Numbered from the stretch's first letter, positions 46,992 through 60,571 are shown. The stretch is DNA of 64,000 bases from Lactuca virosa (GCA_928212115.1 CAKMRJ010005634.1:179171049-179235048), one strand, 5' to 3'. The notes: generated by a model not told the origin, from the sequence alone. Program-made: numbers and translations.

Positions 46992-46996
46992 GACTC
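46992..46996. repeat. Target-site duplication of element D, right copy
   Basis: GACTC, matching 2987-2991. Confidence 0.85.
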
Positions 46997-47361
46997 TCTC
47001 ATATTTTGTTCATGCATGAAGATTACTTGCATATCTTTTGCTCTCTTGGATAAAATACTTGGGTATTTTATTTTCAAGCTTAAGAGTTAATCAAAGGACT
47101 AGCATCCTACATCAAGTTGAGTCATTGTTAGTGTCTCAAAGGTTTCACATTCTTCATCAACTTCCAAGCCTCCAAAGAGGACCCAAAGAACAACAAAGGT
47201 TGTTATTTGTTCATCATTTCTTTTGTTGGTGTTTTAATCTTTCTGTAACTTGCAAGATGATCCTTGGTTGGTATAAAATGTTTATGTTATTTCGAAAAAT
47301 CAAGTCTTTCGTTTACCATATTTTGTAGTTTTTGAAACTATTTTTGAACTAAAACCCAACA
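46997..47361 (+). mobile_element. 3' LTR of element F, right part
   Basis: Continuation of the LTR that breaks off at 2991. The last bases CCCAACA give the expected CA end. What follows has no primer-binding site, consistent with a 3' LTR. Confidence 0.5.
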
Positions 47362-48660
47362 GTGGATGGTAGTATTTGGCATGTACTATTGAAAGCACAG
47401 GATTCGTACACGAATCGGGGAAAGTCACGGGGATTCTAAGAAACCTGTAGAATGAGAAATTCATCAGGTATGTTCTGATTATTTTATGGTAATGAGCACT
47501 CGTGGAGAAGGTTTTGGTTCTGGTTAAGTTTCAGGCTCTGGCGTTGATCTGATTGATGAGAGGATTCACGAATTCGTTTTATCTGAGATCATTTGCGGTA
47601 TTATGGATGCGACTTCTGTGATATTTGGTACTATCAAGGAGGGGATCATGGAGCTGATGGATGAGAGGCTTGGGGCTTTTTGTGCAAATATTGGGGCTGG
47701 TCAAATTGGGGAACAAACTCTCTCTTTTCGGGAGTTCAAGGCTTGCGAGTTCTTCGGGAAGAAGGACCCTATTACTAATAGGTGATGGATTGTTGTCATG
47801 GAGAATACTCATTGGACTAGTTTCTACCTTGAGGGATCGAAGGTAAGATTTGCATCTTGCCTTCTGAGGGATAGAGCCTGTGATTGGTGGGAGGAGGTTG
47901 GTCACTCTTTGGGAGCTGAGGCCGTGGCGGCCATGTCTTGAACTAATTTTATAACGAGGTGAAACAGTTGGTGAGGGAGTTTCAGGACCTTCTCCAGACG
48001 ACGAAGACTATGGAGGAGATCGCTGCCAAGTTCGGGGAGAGAGTTTTTTTGGTTCCGCAGTACGTTGCGGATGAGGAGATGAAAAAGAAGAGGTACCATG
48101 GTATGTTTTGAGATGAAATTCATGAGTTTGTGAGCCTGTCGAGCTGCTAGAATTTGGATGATATTATTGCTAAATCCCGGGAGTAGGAGATTGGGTTGCA
48201 ACTTCAGACGAAGCGCAAGCCGGAGCAGATTCAGACCGCAGTAGGCCAGGCGAAGAGGCCCAAGACTCAGGATTCGCGATCTGAAGGCCATTAGGGTCGG
48301 GGCCATTGTGCCAAGTGTGGGAGGACTCACGAGGGAAGCTGTCGTGAGAAGGGTAGGGGCTGCTTCATTTGCGGCCAGGCTGGTCATTTTAGCAGGGATT
48401 GTCCTCGGGGTTCGAGTCCGATTTGTTTTCACTGCAAACAGGTGGGCCACAAGAAGGCTGACTGTCCGAGGTTGACGAGTGGAGCAGTAAGAGCACCTGC
48501 TCTAGCTATGCTGAGGATTAAAGATGGCCGTGAGGGCGGAGTGGAGGCTCCAATGGTGAGGAGTCGAGCATTTCAGTTGTAGGCTAAGGAGACCTGAGTT
48601 CCATTAGATGCAGTTGCAGGTATGTATTGTATTCACTTCCTTCATGCTTTTATTATTTAT
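47362..48660 (+). pseudogene. Truncated Gypsy Gag pseudogene
   Basis: From about 47490 the plus strand encodes a Tekay/Del-type Gag in shifting frames: EFVLSEIICGIMDATSVIFG, then FKACEFFGKKDPI (about 47730-47770). The capsid core contains RDRACDWWEEVG near 47870-47900. Several stops follow. Three Cys/His motifs then lie in one open frame: CAKCGRTHEGSC (48307-48342), CFICGQAGHFSRDC (48361-48402) and CFHCKQVGHKKADC (48424-48465). Similarity fades after SRAFQL near 48580-48660, before any protease. No LTR of its own is visible, so it is a fragment. Confidence 0.75.
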
Positions 48661-49188
48661 GCCTATGATCATCTGATTGTGTGTGAGACGTTATGATTGA
48701 TCAAAATTGAAAGAAAAAAAACACTAACCTAAAAATCAAGCATGACGAAGAACAATATAAAAACAGAAGAACAATACAATAATGCATAGATGATTTAAGC
48801 TAAAAAATGATTTGAAAAAAATAAAGAGTAAATATGATCGATTGAAATTGAAAAAAAAATGTTAACCTACAGATATGATGGCAATGCAAATGCAGATGAT
48901 TCGAAACGAAAACAAGAAGATCTGGAGAAGAAAATCTCAAAATATGAATGATCGATGAAATTCGTACAATACGATGAAGATAAACATTATCCTTAATACA
49001 TTTGAATTCATTTCAAAATGAAAAACAATTTTTTTATTAATTATTAAATAAATCACAAATTAATGTTTAGATAAATTAAAAAGAGAAAAAGAGGATCCTA
49101 CCATTAATTAAGAAAAATTTAAAATAATCATAGTTTAAAATTAGTTCTTGAGTTTTCGCAAATAGGTGGGTTCTCAACAGAAAATTTT
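48661..49188. other. AT-rich sequence, nothing recognised
   Basis: No ORF, RNA gene or element boundary could be identified. Confidence 0.5.
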
Positions 49189-49204
49189 ATATATATATAT
49201 ATAT

Positions 49205-49274
<70 letters not shown>
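49189..49274. repeat. (TA)n microsatellite with a short (CA)n core
   Basis: Alternating TA broken by ACACACACAC near 49205-49213, followed by a (GA)n run to about 49293. Confidence 0.9.
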
Positions 49275-49294
<20 letters not shown>

Positions 49295-49295
49295 G

Positions 49296-49824
49296 TAGGT
49301 TCAATCTTTTTCATATCTATTGTGTGCTAGAATGCACCAATAAGAATTTAGTAAAAGTTATATGTATATTAAATGATATCCATACTTATAATTTTTTTTT
49401 ATGGAAACTAATTAAATTCGTCATTAATATCAACAATAATATTCTTTCAGAATGAATTCGTATCTAGAAGAATGAGATGTATCCTGGCAGAATGAGAGTG
49501 TATTCTACCAGAATACACTCTCATTCTTCATATTCCATGCAACTTTATTGTATTTTAGGTGAGTGGGTCCTGAAACAAAAAACGAACTCATACATAAAAA
49601 CGTAGATGTGAATTCATTCTAAAAGAATGTTATTGCTGACATTAATGACGCGTTTAATTAGTTTCCATAAAAAGAGAATTATAATTATGGATATCATTTT
49701 ATATACATACAATTATGGAAATCATTTAATATCTATCTTTATTTAATTAAATAATTATTTAATTTTACTAAATTTCTATTGGTGTATTTTAGCACTCAAT
49801 AAATGTAATAAACACATTAACCTA
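49296..49824. mobile_element. Long inverted-repeat element 1 (foldback/MITE-like)
   Basis: The left arm (49296-49459, starts TAGGTTCAATC) pairs with the right arm (49610-49824, ends AACCTA). Shared inner parts include TGGAAACTAATTAAA and AGAATGAATTC. The right arm has an extra segment of about 50 bases. The loop contains a perfect 17-bp hairpin (49490-49506 and 49510-49526). No coding. The element lies exactly between two (TA)n arrays. Confidence 0.75.
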
Positions 49825-49825
49825 G

Positions 49826-50420
<595 letters not shown>

Positions 50421-50423
50421 CTT

Positions 50424-50426
<3 letters not shown>

Positions 50427-50482
<56 letters not shown>
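50427..50482. repeat. (TA)n microsatellite
   Basis: About 55 bases of TA directly after inverted-repeat element 2. Confidence 0.9.
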
Positions 50483-50488
<6 letters not shown>

Positions 50489-50536
50489 TGTTAATCATTA
50501 TAACCTTACAAACAAAACTAATATATATATTTATAA

Positions 50537-51022
50537 ACTAGTTGTGAGACCCATGTATTACATGGGTTAATTTTTTTAAAAAAAGGTTACATATAAAAGT
50601 CTAAATATTTAAGAACTTTAAATTTATAAGAAAATAATAAAATTAATGAATTATTAAAATTGAAGGTAAGTCAATTAATAAAATAAGTGAAATTTGGGAA
50701 TTTTTATATTAGAAGGTAAGTCAATTAATGCAATTGATATCTATTTGTTACTACATTTATTGTAATTATTAAATTAAAATATTAAGTGAAATTTAATAAA
50801 ATAAAAAAACTCATAAAATGACATGTGGAAAAATATTAATTCAAAATAACAACAAATGACATTTGACAAATTGAATGAGAATGTGATATGTGGCAAAAAA
50901 ATCATTCATTTATTAGAGTAGATTAATAAATTTTTATAAATCTATGATTAGTCATTGCGATTTAAAATTATCAATAATATTTTTTTTTCTCAACCGTAGT
51001 TTCCGCGGTGTATTAACCTAGT
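50537..51022. mobile_element. Possible small MITE-like element
   Basis: The ends are ACTAG and CTAGT, and the left end has the palindrome CCCATGTATTACATGGG. The right end reads inward as ACTAGGTTAATACACCGCGG. No clear target duplication was found, so the boundaries are tentative. Confidence 0.35.
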
Positions 51023-51109
51023 ACTATGTATTTATATCATTTCTAAAAAGTTTATATGGTTCTTTTTAAAAAGGCATTCTTATTTTTCGTAGATATGAAA
51101 GATATTTTG

Positions 51110-51118
51110 TAAATTTAA
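51110..51118. repeat. 9-bp target-site duplication of MULE, left
   Basis: TAAATTTAA, repeated at 52463-52471. Confidence 0.85.
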
Positions 51119-52232
51119 GACAAAATTGCAAGAATGGTCATTGTGTTATGTCAAAACTTGTAAGTTTGGTCCAAAAAGGTTTGGACTTGCACTAGTAGTC
51201 CAAACTTTTCATTTTGTTGCGAATTTGGTCCAAACTTTTCATTTTTGTTGTGGATTTGGTCCAAGTCAATTTAAACTTTTTTATAATGACGTTTTTGCCC
51301 TTACTTTTTGTTTTTTTTTTCAGTTTTTTTTTTATTTATACAAATACATTTTACAATTTACATAATTAAACAAAAATAATACTACCCCTATCCCTACCCC
51401 ACCCCTCCACCCTCTCTAGCATACAACTATTGATTATGTTATCACCACCACCGTCAGTCACGAGCACTACCACTACCACCACTGTTGGTCACCAACAATA
51501 GCCATTGCCACCGTGACCGCCGGTCACCACCAACACCATCCGATGAATTCAAACATATTTTTTCCACCACCATCACTACCACCACCGTATGATGAATTCA
51601 AACATATTTTTTTCTTGATCTGCAACTTCAAAATCAAGAACAACCAGATTTTTAAACCCACAAAACAATCAAATTTGTAACAAGAACAATTAGTTGGAGT
51701 TTGGAATACATGAGATGATTACAAGCGGAGCTGCACCTGATCTTGTTTCTGTAGAGTTGCACCTCCAAAAAACCCTTCTCGTTTCCGTTTTGGCTTCATC
51801 GCCTGAAATGTCGCTGGAGCCAAAGACACCACATACACGGAATCGTCGCCTATATGGAGGTGACGATGGCAGTTACACCTCAGGCTTCACAAAAATTTGG
51901 GTATAAGAACCCTAATACAACCGCTACCCTAAACCCTAATCTAGCCGCCATTGTATCAGTCAGAGGAAAAGAAGCACAAGCCAACGAAACCCTGATCCTG
52001 CTGCCACGATAAAACAACGATGAACCAGATTTGAAAACCCTCGCAACCATCGGCGTTTGGGAAGAAGGATAGCAGCGATGACGATAATCATCCAGAAGCC
52101 TCAGTTGACGGAACCCTCTTCACCGGAAGCACCTTCGCCGGAAGCATCTTCACCGGAAGCATCTTCGCGAGAAGCCTCATTCGCCCTCTTTACCGGAACC
52201 CTCTTCTCAGAACGAATAAGATGTGTTTTGTG

Positions 52233-52264
<32 letters not shown>

Positions 52265-52462
52265 CTTTTTTTGATTTCTGTAATAAAAAAATTGAAAAAG
52301 GGAAAATACCAAGGGCAAATCCGTCATTATAAAAAGTTTTAAAATTTTTGGACTAAACTCGCAGCAAAACGAAACTATTGGACCATCCTTGCGAGCCAAA
52401 CCCATTTTGGACCAAAGTTGCTAGTTTTGACATACCACAGGGACCATTCTTGCAATTTTGTC
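51119..52462. mobile_element. MULE-type DNA transposon, non-autonomous, with gene-like cargo
   Basis: Terminal inverted repeats of roughly 130 bases begin GACAAAATTGCAAGAATGGTC on both sides. A 9-bp duplication TAAATTTAA flanks them, as usual for Mutator-like elements. No transposase is seen. The interior (about 51400-52260) is much less AT-rich than its surroundings. It contains Ser/Pro-coding repeats (TTCACCGGAAGC type, 52105-52180) and a (GA)n tract at 52230-52260, which on the minus strand reads as a CT-rich leader. This could be captured host gene sequence (Pack-MULE), but no gene is recognised. Confidence 0.75.
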
Positions 52463-52471
52463 TAAATTTAA
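52463..52471. repeat. 9-bp target-site duplication of MULE, right
   Basis: TAAATTTAA, matching 51110-51118. Confidence 0.85.
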
Positions 52472-54692
52472 ATCATTTATAAATATGGGAATATGTTACC
52501 TAAGTCATAACTCACGTATTCATTTGATTGAGAAAAAAAGGTTACTAAAAGTTCATAATGAAGGCCGTACACCATAAAAATAAGCTGATAATTTGACCGA
52601 AACAACATCGCATTTTCCCTACTCATATGTATATCCATGTATATACAGTCAAAATGTATGTTACTTCTTTTTCGTCAGAAGATATGGTCATTTGATGTTA
52701 GATGAATTATTTGATGTGCCCACCAATTATTAATTGGCTTGCTCATTTAATTTGTTCAATATATTATACATCAAAAAATAATAGCTTGTACTATTGATGA
52801 CGAGTCAAAATGATGTTCTTTAATTATTATATATATTCTAGTTTGTCATTGTCTATGCAAGTATTAAATAAACCAAATTTCGTTTATAAATTATAAAGTA
52901 ACTACTTTTAAGGAAATGAATATATAGTATAATGAAATTAATTTGGTCCACCCAAACCAAAACAATGATTGTCTCTTACGATATTCTGATCAAAACTTAG
53001 TTTACAATTAAAAAAAAAGTAAATTAATTAAGAACATAATCTTTAGTTGATCACTCTTGACTCGTTCCATATGCATATAACACTTACAAAATTATATTTC
53101 TAATTAATTTTTGCAGCTTTACGTATTTAATTTATTAAGAAAAATATAACACAAATTAAGTAGTTTATACAGAAACACTAACATCATGCAAATCTCACTG
53201 ATGTTTTTTAGAACGTGAAACACGCACACAAAACAATACACGTGCATCTATTTTCCATTTTCTTTTATCTAATTAAGAAAATTTCTCAAAGGTATTTGAA
53301 AAAATTGAAAGAAATAGCTATATATTCATTTTGTTAATATAGAAAAAATATTTTTTATTCACAATAATAACAATTATATAATTTTTCTTTTAGTTTATAA
53401 TGTATTTGTATGTTTTGTTGATAATAATAAAATGTATAAACCAGTTATGACAATTGTTTGTTTATAATAATAACTTCTATCTTTCATACATAAAAACAGT
53501 ACACTTGTAAACGAATATATATATATATAATATTGATATCCTTATATTTTCTTACAAGTAGCATTTTTTATGATATACTGTTTTAAAATTCTTTATTGAT
53601 TTTTTAATAGTTTAAAAAGTCAATAAACTAGAAAAAAAATGTTTTGCAAGTCAAAATAGTTTTTTTCTTAAATGACTTCTTCATACTACTAATAAGAAGA
53701 TTTTGATAAGTGTTCTATTTTTTTTAAACAGATTATGATTTCGTTTTACCAAATTACAAAGTTACCATTATTTTAACCTAATAACCATACTCCTTCAATC
53801 GACATCCATCATCACTGTCTTCCATCGATTTCTCCCTCACAAATTCTTCATCATCTTCTGTCATCTTTAACTTGCTTACATCATGATCATCTTCCATCTT
53901 GAGCATCTTCCATTGATTTCCTCTCATCAAGCATCGATCGAAAGTCGAAACCAAAAACTCATTGATCATGAGGCTCTCCATCGTCAATCATTGAACTTCA
54001 ACTTCAATTCTTATTTCATGGGGAAATTTTGATTAATCGGTCTCTCTAGTATCGAGCTTTGGTTCCAGAATCGAATGTAAACATCAACTTCCAATTTCTA
54101 AATGAATGTTGGTTGATTGATCAAGTTTGGTTTTAGGTCTCTTTTATCCTTTGATTATTAGAACCTTCTTAGTAAATAAAATCATGAACATTGGAGCCAT
54201 TTTAAACTTAGAAAGTGATTGATTGATTATTATGATTATTGTCATTTTAAATTTGGAAGTGATGGCTTGATTATTGTCATTTTAAATTTGAAAATGATCG
54301 TTTGATTATTGTCATTATTGTTGCACTTTATTGAAAGTTCTTGCGTATAAGAAATGGAATTATATTAAGGATACTAAAGATTATATTTAGCTTTTAATTT
54401 ACAAATGTATATTATTGTAATTATTTTTTCTTTTTATATCCTTTGTATTATAAATACATAATGAAATATTCTTCACATATGTTGTGATTTTATAACCTTA
54501 CATGGTACCTTGAAAGTGATTGCTTACTTACTGTGATTATTGCCATTTCTAATTTGAAAGTCATTGTTTGATTGTTTTCATTTTAGACTTGATAGTGATT
54601 ATTTGATATTATCCAATCTTACATAGTATCAACTTAATCCTAATTCTCTCCTAACATTAATGTGCACCATTGGCACCTCTTCTGTTATAGTC
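52472..54692. other. AT-rich sequence without recognised genes
   Basis: No coding region can be supported. Around 54208-54320 a unit of about 40 bases (TTGATTATTGTCATTTTAAA core) occurs in two to three imperfect copies, with a related piece near 54535-54610. Confidence 0.5.
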
Positions 54693-54780
54693 AATGTCCA
54701 TGAATCTTCCATCCCTATGTCTACCCTTCTTCATATAATGTCCATGAATCTTCCATCCTTATGTTTACCCTTCTTCATAT
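54693..54780. repeat. Two-copy 44-bp tandem repeat
   Basis: AATGTCCATGAATCTTCCAT starts at 54693 and again at 54737. The units differ at a few positions. Confidence 0.85.
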
Positions 54781-54899
54781 GATTACTATCAAGATTTCCT
54801 CCTCAAATGATATTTTCTTGTGAAATCAAATTTTACCACTTCTTTCCTACTAAAAGCTTCTTGGTTATTTTTATGGTTCTGTTATACCAGCACCCCCAC

Positions 54900-56299
54900 T
54901 GTAACGAACCAAATTTTCTACATCTAATTTTTATGGTTCTGTTATACTACTCCTAATCTAAGTCATTGTGCTCCTAACTTCTTCACGTACACCGGCTGCT
55001 ACTTGAACCTACAAAACATGAAAAATCTCTACAACATCAAACAACAATGTCTGGTGAGTTATATTCTTTCTATTTTCATGTTCTTCTAACTCTTTCTATC
55101 TTTCCATATTTACATTTCTCTGCATTCTGTCCTCTATTCTCATACTCTACTCTACACTCTATCTGTCTCATCTTATCTGCTCTTCTTCTCATAGTCTTTT
55201 TATCCTCTTCTCAGGCTCCTATCATACTCTGTAGATTCTTTATCTTCTTTCTCATTATCTCTCTCACGCTCTACTCATTTTTTTTCTCTTTCTACATACT
55301 CTATCTCATCTCACATTTCTCTACTCTTTCCTTTCTTATGCATGCCCTTCTCATGCTTTTAATCTACTCTTTCCTCATCCCTTACTCTTAGCATGTCAGT
55401 CTCATACTCTACTTACTCTTTATTTCTCTATTCTATTATACTCATGCATCCACATTCTATCCTCAACTAGACCCAACTCTCCCATCTCGTACTATAATCC
55501 TCTCTCTCTTAAAATCCCTCATGGATCCGTAACTAATCTTCTTTTCTTGAACCTCTCATGGATTCCTTACTCTTAATCCTTTCACGGGTTACATCTATGT
55601 TCTCTCAAGAACTCTCTCATCTTGTTCCACTCATGGAACCCTTCTCAATTTTATCTAACCACAAATAACTCAATTCCCACAGGAATCATCTATCAATATT
55701 CCCGAAGGACTCATCGTCTCATTACCTACAAGGAACATAATCTCGTTCACAAAGGAACCATATTCTTATTCTTAAAGGAATCATCTTTCTACACTTCTAT
55801 TAATCTTTCATGTGATTCGTCACATGACACTTGTCCCACGGATAATTTAACCCTTTATCTCATCAAGAGATTATCTACTACTCATCTAGTACTAAACTAA
55901 TTAAGTACTTAATCTCTATTTATGTCTATTGACATATAGGTATTCTACAAAATACAAATAATGTCTAGACATACATACATAGGAATATAATGCATATAAT
56001 CCAATATATTCTCATATACATATAGCATGTATTACTCATAATACAATTAGCATCTACACTTGCTTACATACTCTTTTTTATGATTATAATACATAAATCA
56101 TAATCTGTTTCTTTCTACACCTCTTCGGTATTTAAAAATACCTTTCTTATCTAACCATACATACTCTAGATATATGTACATGCTCTGATACATGTTTCTA
56201 AACGTATACATCATACATACTCTACATATATACGTACATGCTCCGATACATGACTTTAAACGTATATCTCATAAGCATACAAACATATATACATATAAC

Positions 56300-56382
<83 letters not shown>

Positions 56383-57706
56383 ACATAGAGAAAGAGAGTG
56401 AGAGTTATAACTCACCTTATTAGTTAGTGAAAAACTAACTACCCTTGGGTTTACTCTTCAATTGATGCATCTTGGCTTATTGTCTTGCTGAAGGCCTATT
56501 CATACAACATTTCAAGTTCCTTAAAAATTGTTTTAGCCTATTAAGAGCTTTTCTACTTCCTAATCTCAAAATTATCACTTAATTGATAATAACTCTAACA
56601 TTCATTTTCTACTTCTAAAATTATTCCAAACAATGAACTAGACATCCCATACTACCTAATTTATTACACTCTAATCTTTAATGAATAAATTCATCATTAC
56701 CACTAGTTAGGGTTTCAAACCCTAACTTCACATCTATAGATTTCACCTTGGAAATCACATATTGAGCTTGTTTAATGCTTCTAAACACTTGATTACATAT
56801 TACTAACCAACTTTTTTGAAACAATCTTACAAAAAACTAACTCAAATCATCCATAACACCATTAAGCCCAAATTAGCTTGAAAATGGAGGAGATGATTAC
56901 CTCATGAGTTCCGATGTTCAATCCAAGCGATAAACACCCTTGATCGCCTCTTGATCGACTTACATTATAAAAATCATCGGAGCTTAGCTCCAAAGGAGTT
57001 TAGGGTATTTATTTTGCAGAGAATGAAGGCTTAACAACCTTTAATCTGTTCGAAACACAGCGTTGTGGTGCGTGTAAGTTGGCCATGTTCAACTACTTGC
57101 TGAGTTGCGGTGCCTTTTTCTCACAACATTCTACTTTGACCACCATGTCGTGCCACCCATATACATTACCACAGGGCAAAGTACATTTCCCTCTATTTAT
57201 GAAGAAAATGCAACCCATTCTTTGTCACCCTCACCGCGCTGTGACGATCTATTTACCGCTCCGTGATAACTGGAGATCAAAAAAGTGCATTGTTGATTCC
57301 ATTCCAGCTTTTGGGATATTTTTCTTCAATCTTCAAACCTTCATATCTTCTTCATCTTAAACCCGTTTTCTATGATATTTATATCCACATAAAGGTGAGA
57401 ACATACTCTACAACTATGTTAAGTAACTTCTTACTGACTTAATATTGGTCTTAATCTATTAATTCACAAAGATGTCCCAAAAACATAAAATTTCCCATTT
57501 TCCCATTTTGGCCAAAATGCATCTTCTCATGAATTTCTTCTTTTGAACTTACTCATGTAACCTCTTCTTAGTGAATTAGACTTATATTGGCCATTTTCAT
57601 GAAGTCACAACTTCATAAACTTACTAAATTCTCATAAATGACTATTTTGCCTTTTTGGTCAATATTTGACTAAAAGTCAAATCTCACTAAATTTCAGGTT
57701 CTTACA
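54900..57706 (-). mobile_element. LTR of Gypsy-type element G, minus strand
   Basis: The plus-strand ends are TGTAACGAACC at 54900 and GGTTCTTACA at 57706. The right end is supported by an adjacent minus-strand polypurine tract (TAAGGAGGGTAGAT, 57707-57720) and pol-end-like sequence. The left end is less certain because a 21-base string (TTTTTATGGTTCTGTTATAC) occurs on both sides of it. Small frames inside are not genes. Confidence 0.5.
56300..56379. repeat. (TA)n microsatellite
   Basis: About 80 bases of alternating TA inside LTR G. Confidence 0.9.
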
Positions 57707-59175
57707 ATCTACCCTCCTTAAAGAGATTTCGTCCTCTAAAATTTTTCTTAATCTTTTTGGTTATTTTATCACTTAAAGACTTAATTCTAAGTTTGTTCTC
57801 TTCTTTAACCTCATAATCCGAAATAACATTCTACATGGTAATTCTTTGCATTTTCAATGTAATGGCCAAACTCTCTTCATCTATCTACTCAAAATGGTTG
57901 TTCTTGGACATCTACCACTCTATCTACCCTTATGCAATCACGTTGCATACTTAGCACCATTTCTCATCTTTTTGTCCTATTTTTCATAACCATGTGCACA
58001 AAATTACCATTTTCATTCTTTTCCTCACAAGTGTGGTTCCAAACTAACACACTTCTTAGCCATCTACTCTTAGTTAAGTTATCAATCCACTATGCTTTAG
58101 CTACGCCATTTTAACTGTATTAAGTTGTTACACTACCACTTTTATAAATCTTTTCTAATTCTTAGTGAAGTATTACACTTAATCACTTCACTTTCATTCT
58201 AAAGTGTTGTATCTAACCACAACTCTTTTTTCTCAACAGTCTCTTAGTGGTCGTGCACTAACTTTAACAATTATCTTTCTCTACTCTCTAGACCTCAAGT
58301 CCTAATCTAGAAATGGGACATTCTTCCAAATACCATGTTAACCTTTCTTACTCCACCACTCAATCCTCAGGTAGCTTAATGATTCGATTGAACCATAATA
58401 AGTGCAATGTGTCTTTATCGCCCATACACTTCATGCAGACTATACTTATCTAGATTCAATATCACCATTTCATTACCTGGTTTACAAGTATTCTATCTCT
58501 TACATGGTAAATTCTTCTCAATTTACCATGTTAGTACTTTTCATTTCAACCCACTTGATCCACAAATAACTTAATGGCTCCATTAAATCACAATAAGTAC
58601 CATGTGTCTGCAACACACATACTCTGTATACACACCATACTTACTTAGGCTCAATATAACCGCTTCATTACTTGATTCGCAACTATATTATCTCTTTTCT
58701 CATAACCTATTTCTTTACTTTAAGTTTTTGGATACTTATCTTCTTTAGTCCTCAGCTTCTCGCAAGCCAGCTGCTATGACTTTCATGCTTTTACTTGTAA
58801 AATCTATACTTGATACATCTAAATGATGTATTTTCACATACATACTCTTTTCTTATGTTGGGAAGTCACACACACCCAAAGTTTCTATCTTCTCATTTCT
58901 ATATGACACATAGTCATCTCATTTTATACTTGGACTCTACACCCAATATTAGACTCTTCCCATGATTCCAATATCTTCCCACTTCTCTATGCCACTTCTT
59001 ACTCTCTTTCTAATTGTCCCTTATTACACATAAGGTCTAATATTTCTTCTCTCTCTAATAGCTACTCACATGTAAACTGTTACATAACATACATATATCT
59101 ACATAATCTAATGAGTGTATATCTTCTCTCCTTAGGAGTTACACCTCCACTTCTTTCTCTCTTATAGTCACACTA
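57707..59175 (-). pseudogene. Decayed 3' interior of Gypsy element G
   Basis: The minus strand next to the LTR reads GAGGACGAAATCT then the G-rich tract, the usual end of Gypsy pol before the 3' LTR. Farther in, no domain survives. A divergent tandem duplication lies at 58331-58698. The segment is cut at 59175 by LTR H. Confidence 0.45.
58331..58698. repeat. Divergent tandem duplication, period about 193 bp
   Basis: TACCATGTTA starts both units (58331 and 58524). Both contain related strings around ACTTA(T/C)(C)TAG and TTCATTACTTG/TTCATTACCTG. The units are well diverged. Confidence 0.6.
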
Positions 59176-59973
59176 TGACATCCCCCATTTTTCAGAACCA
59201 ATTAAAACTTTTTTCTTTATGCATTAAAATAATGAGTTGTTTTTATTGTGTAAAATCCCTGTTTAATAAAATATTTTTGATATAACATATATTGTTTCAA
59301 AATATTACAATACCGAGGATGTCATAATTAAATATCCAACATAAGTTGCAACGTAAATACTTAAAGGTCCTGAATACTATAACAGGTGCATCTCTTATTT
59401 CACCCGACGTCCTATTTAGTTTCCAGCCGCCTTAGTTCCGCTAGATGTGATGCATATAAATTGAGCGAGTCAGGTTTGGGAAACTTGGTGAGATACATAG
59501 GGTTTTCAAGCCCATAATGATTTAATGATATTAAATCATATTAACAATCCTGCAAAAACAAACATTTCCAAAAATAAATCCAACGTAAATATCTATAAGA
59601 CAGTTTACCCAGACATACCCAGCCCAATCAATTATCACAAATCCTAGTTCAACGATTATCTGGAAGAATCACCTAACCTGATACATTGTTAGGGAAATTG
59701 TTTGAATACACATCTAGGGGAGTCCTTGGCCAATGTAAGTCTTTTAAAGGCAACCAATGTTCAGAGAATTCGAAAAATATGATATCTTATTTTATCTACG
59801 TATGTGGGTTATAAATCCACACTAGCAACACAATTCACAAGACAATATAGAATAATCAAGTATTGTCATCTCACTCTGGAAGATGATCCAGACATACCTG
59901 TCAGTTGTCTGATCTGGACCTGCCAATACTGATTATCCAAAAAGAGGAGGACTACTACGCTCCGCTTTAAATC
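59176..59973 (-). mobile_element. LTR of element H, first part
   Basis: Starts TGACATCCCCC, a common terminus of long plant Gypsy LTRs, after decayed G interior. It is interrupted at 59973 by solo LTR I. The other terminus is not reached in the window. Confidence 0.5.
59969..59973. repeat. Target-site duplication of solo LTR I, left
   Basis: AAATC, repeated at 62706-62710. Confidence 0.85.
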
Positions 59974-60427
59974 TGTCACACCCCCAAACCAAGGATGGCG
60001 GAAACATCCGGGGGTGGAGGACTTCAAGTATAGTATCATAACAACGAGTATAATAGTGATCACAGTACATACAACCAATCGTAAATATAATCGAAAATGT
60101 AACATGGTTTCATGTGTTACATGTTTCAAATCGATTACAATATGATCTCAAAAATAGTTTGTCTAACGCCGTAGCGTTCCATCCTCAAAAGCTTGTAGTT
60201 ACCTGGTGGTTTCATTGATTACCTGAGAATACAAGTATTTTGAAAGAGTTTCAACAATTAAGTTGGTGAGTGCATAAGCTTTTGTATGTATGATTGAAAA
60301 ACCTTTCCTTGTGAATGTAGTGTATGTTCAAGAAAAATCCAATATTTTCCTTATAAAATGAATTGTAGTCTTAGCACCCAAAGAACGAAGTGTACAAGTA
60401 TATTTTCCATACTTATGATAGTATATA

Positions 60428-60571
60428 TAGTTTTAAATAAATAAAACCCCTTTTGAATGTATGTAGTTTTAAATGAATAAGAACCCTTTTGAATGTATGT
60501 AGTTTTGAATGAATAAGACTCCTTTTGAATGTATGTAGTTTTAAATGAATAAAACCCCTTTTGAGTGTAAT
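60428..60571. repeat. Four-copy 36-bp tandem repeat
   Basis: TAGTTTTAAATGAATAAAAC-type units start at 60428, 60464, 60500 and 60536. Located in solo LTR I. Confidence 0.9.

Noticed and set aside
47362..47480. A primer-binding site after the F LTR, which would make it a 5' LTR
   Set aside because: The sequence GTGGATGGTAGTA does not match TGGTATCAGAGC, and the polypurine tract lies on the other side of the LTR.
47902..48450. A 182-codon minus-strand open frame
   Set aside because: It is antisense to the Gypsy Gag zinc-knuckle region on the plus strand, which has recognisable CX2CX4HX4C motifs.
53778..53987. A 69-codon acidic minus-strand frame
   Set aside because: Short, with no domain and no supporting promoter; it lies in AT-rich DNA with several simple-sequence tracts.
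55047..55391. A hydrophobic 114-codon plus-strand frame as a membrane protein
   Set aside because: Its hydrophobicity comes from a pyrimidine-rich CTC/TTC low-complexity stretch inside LTR G; there are no relatives or motifs to support it.
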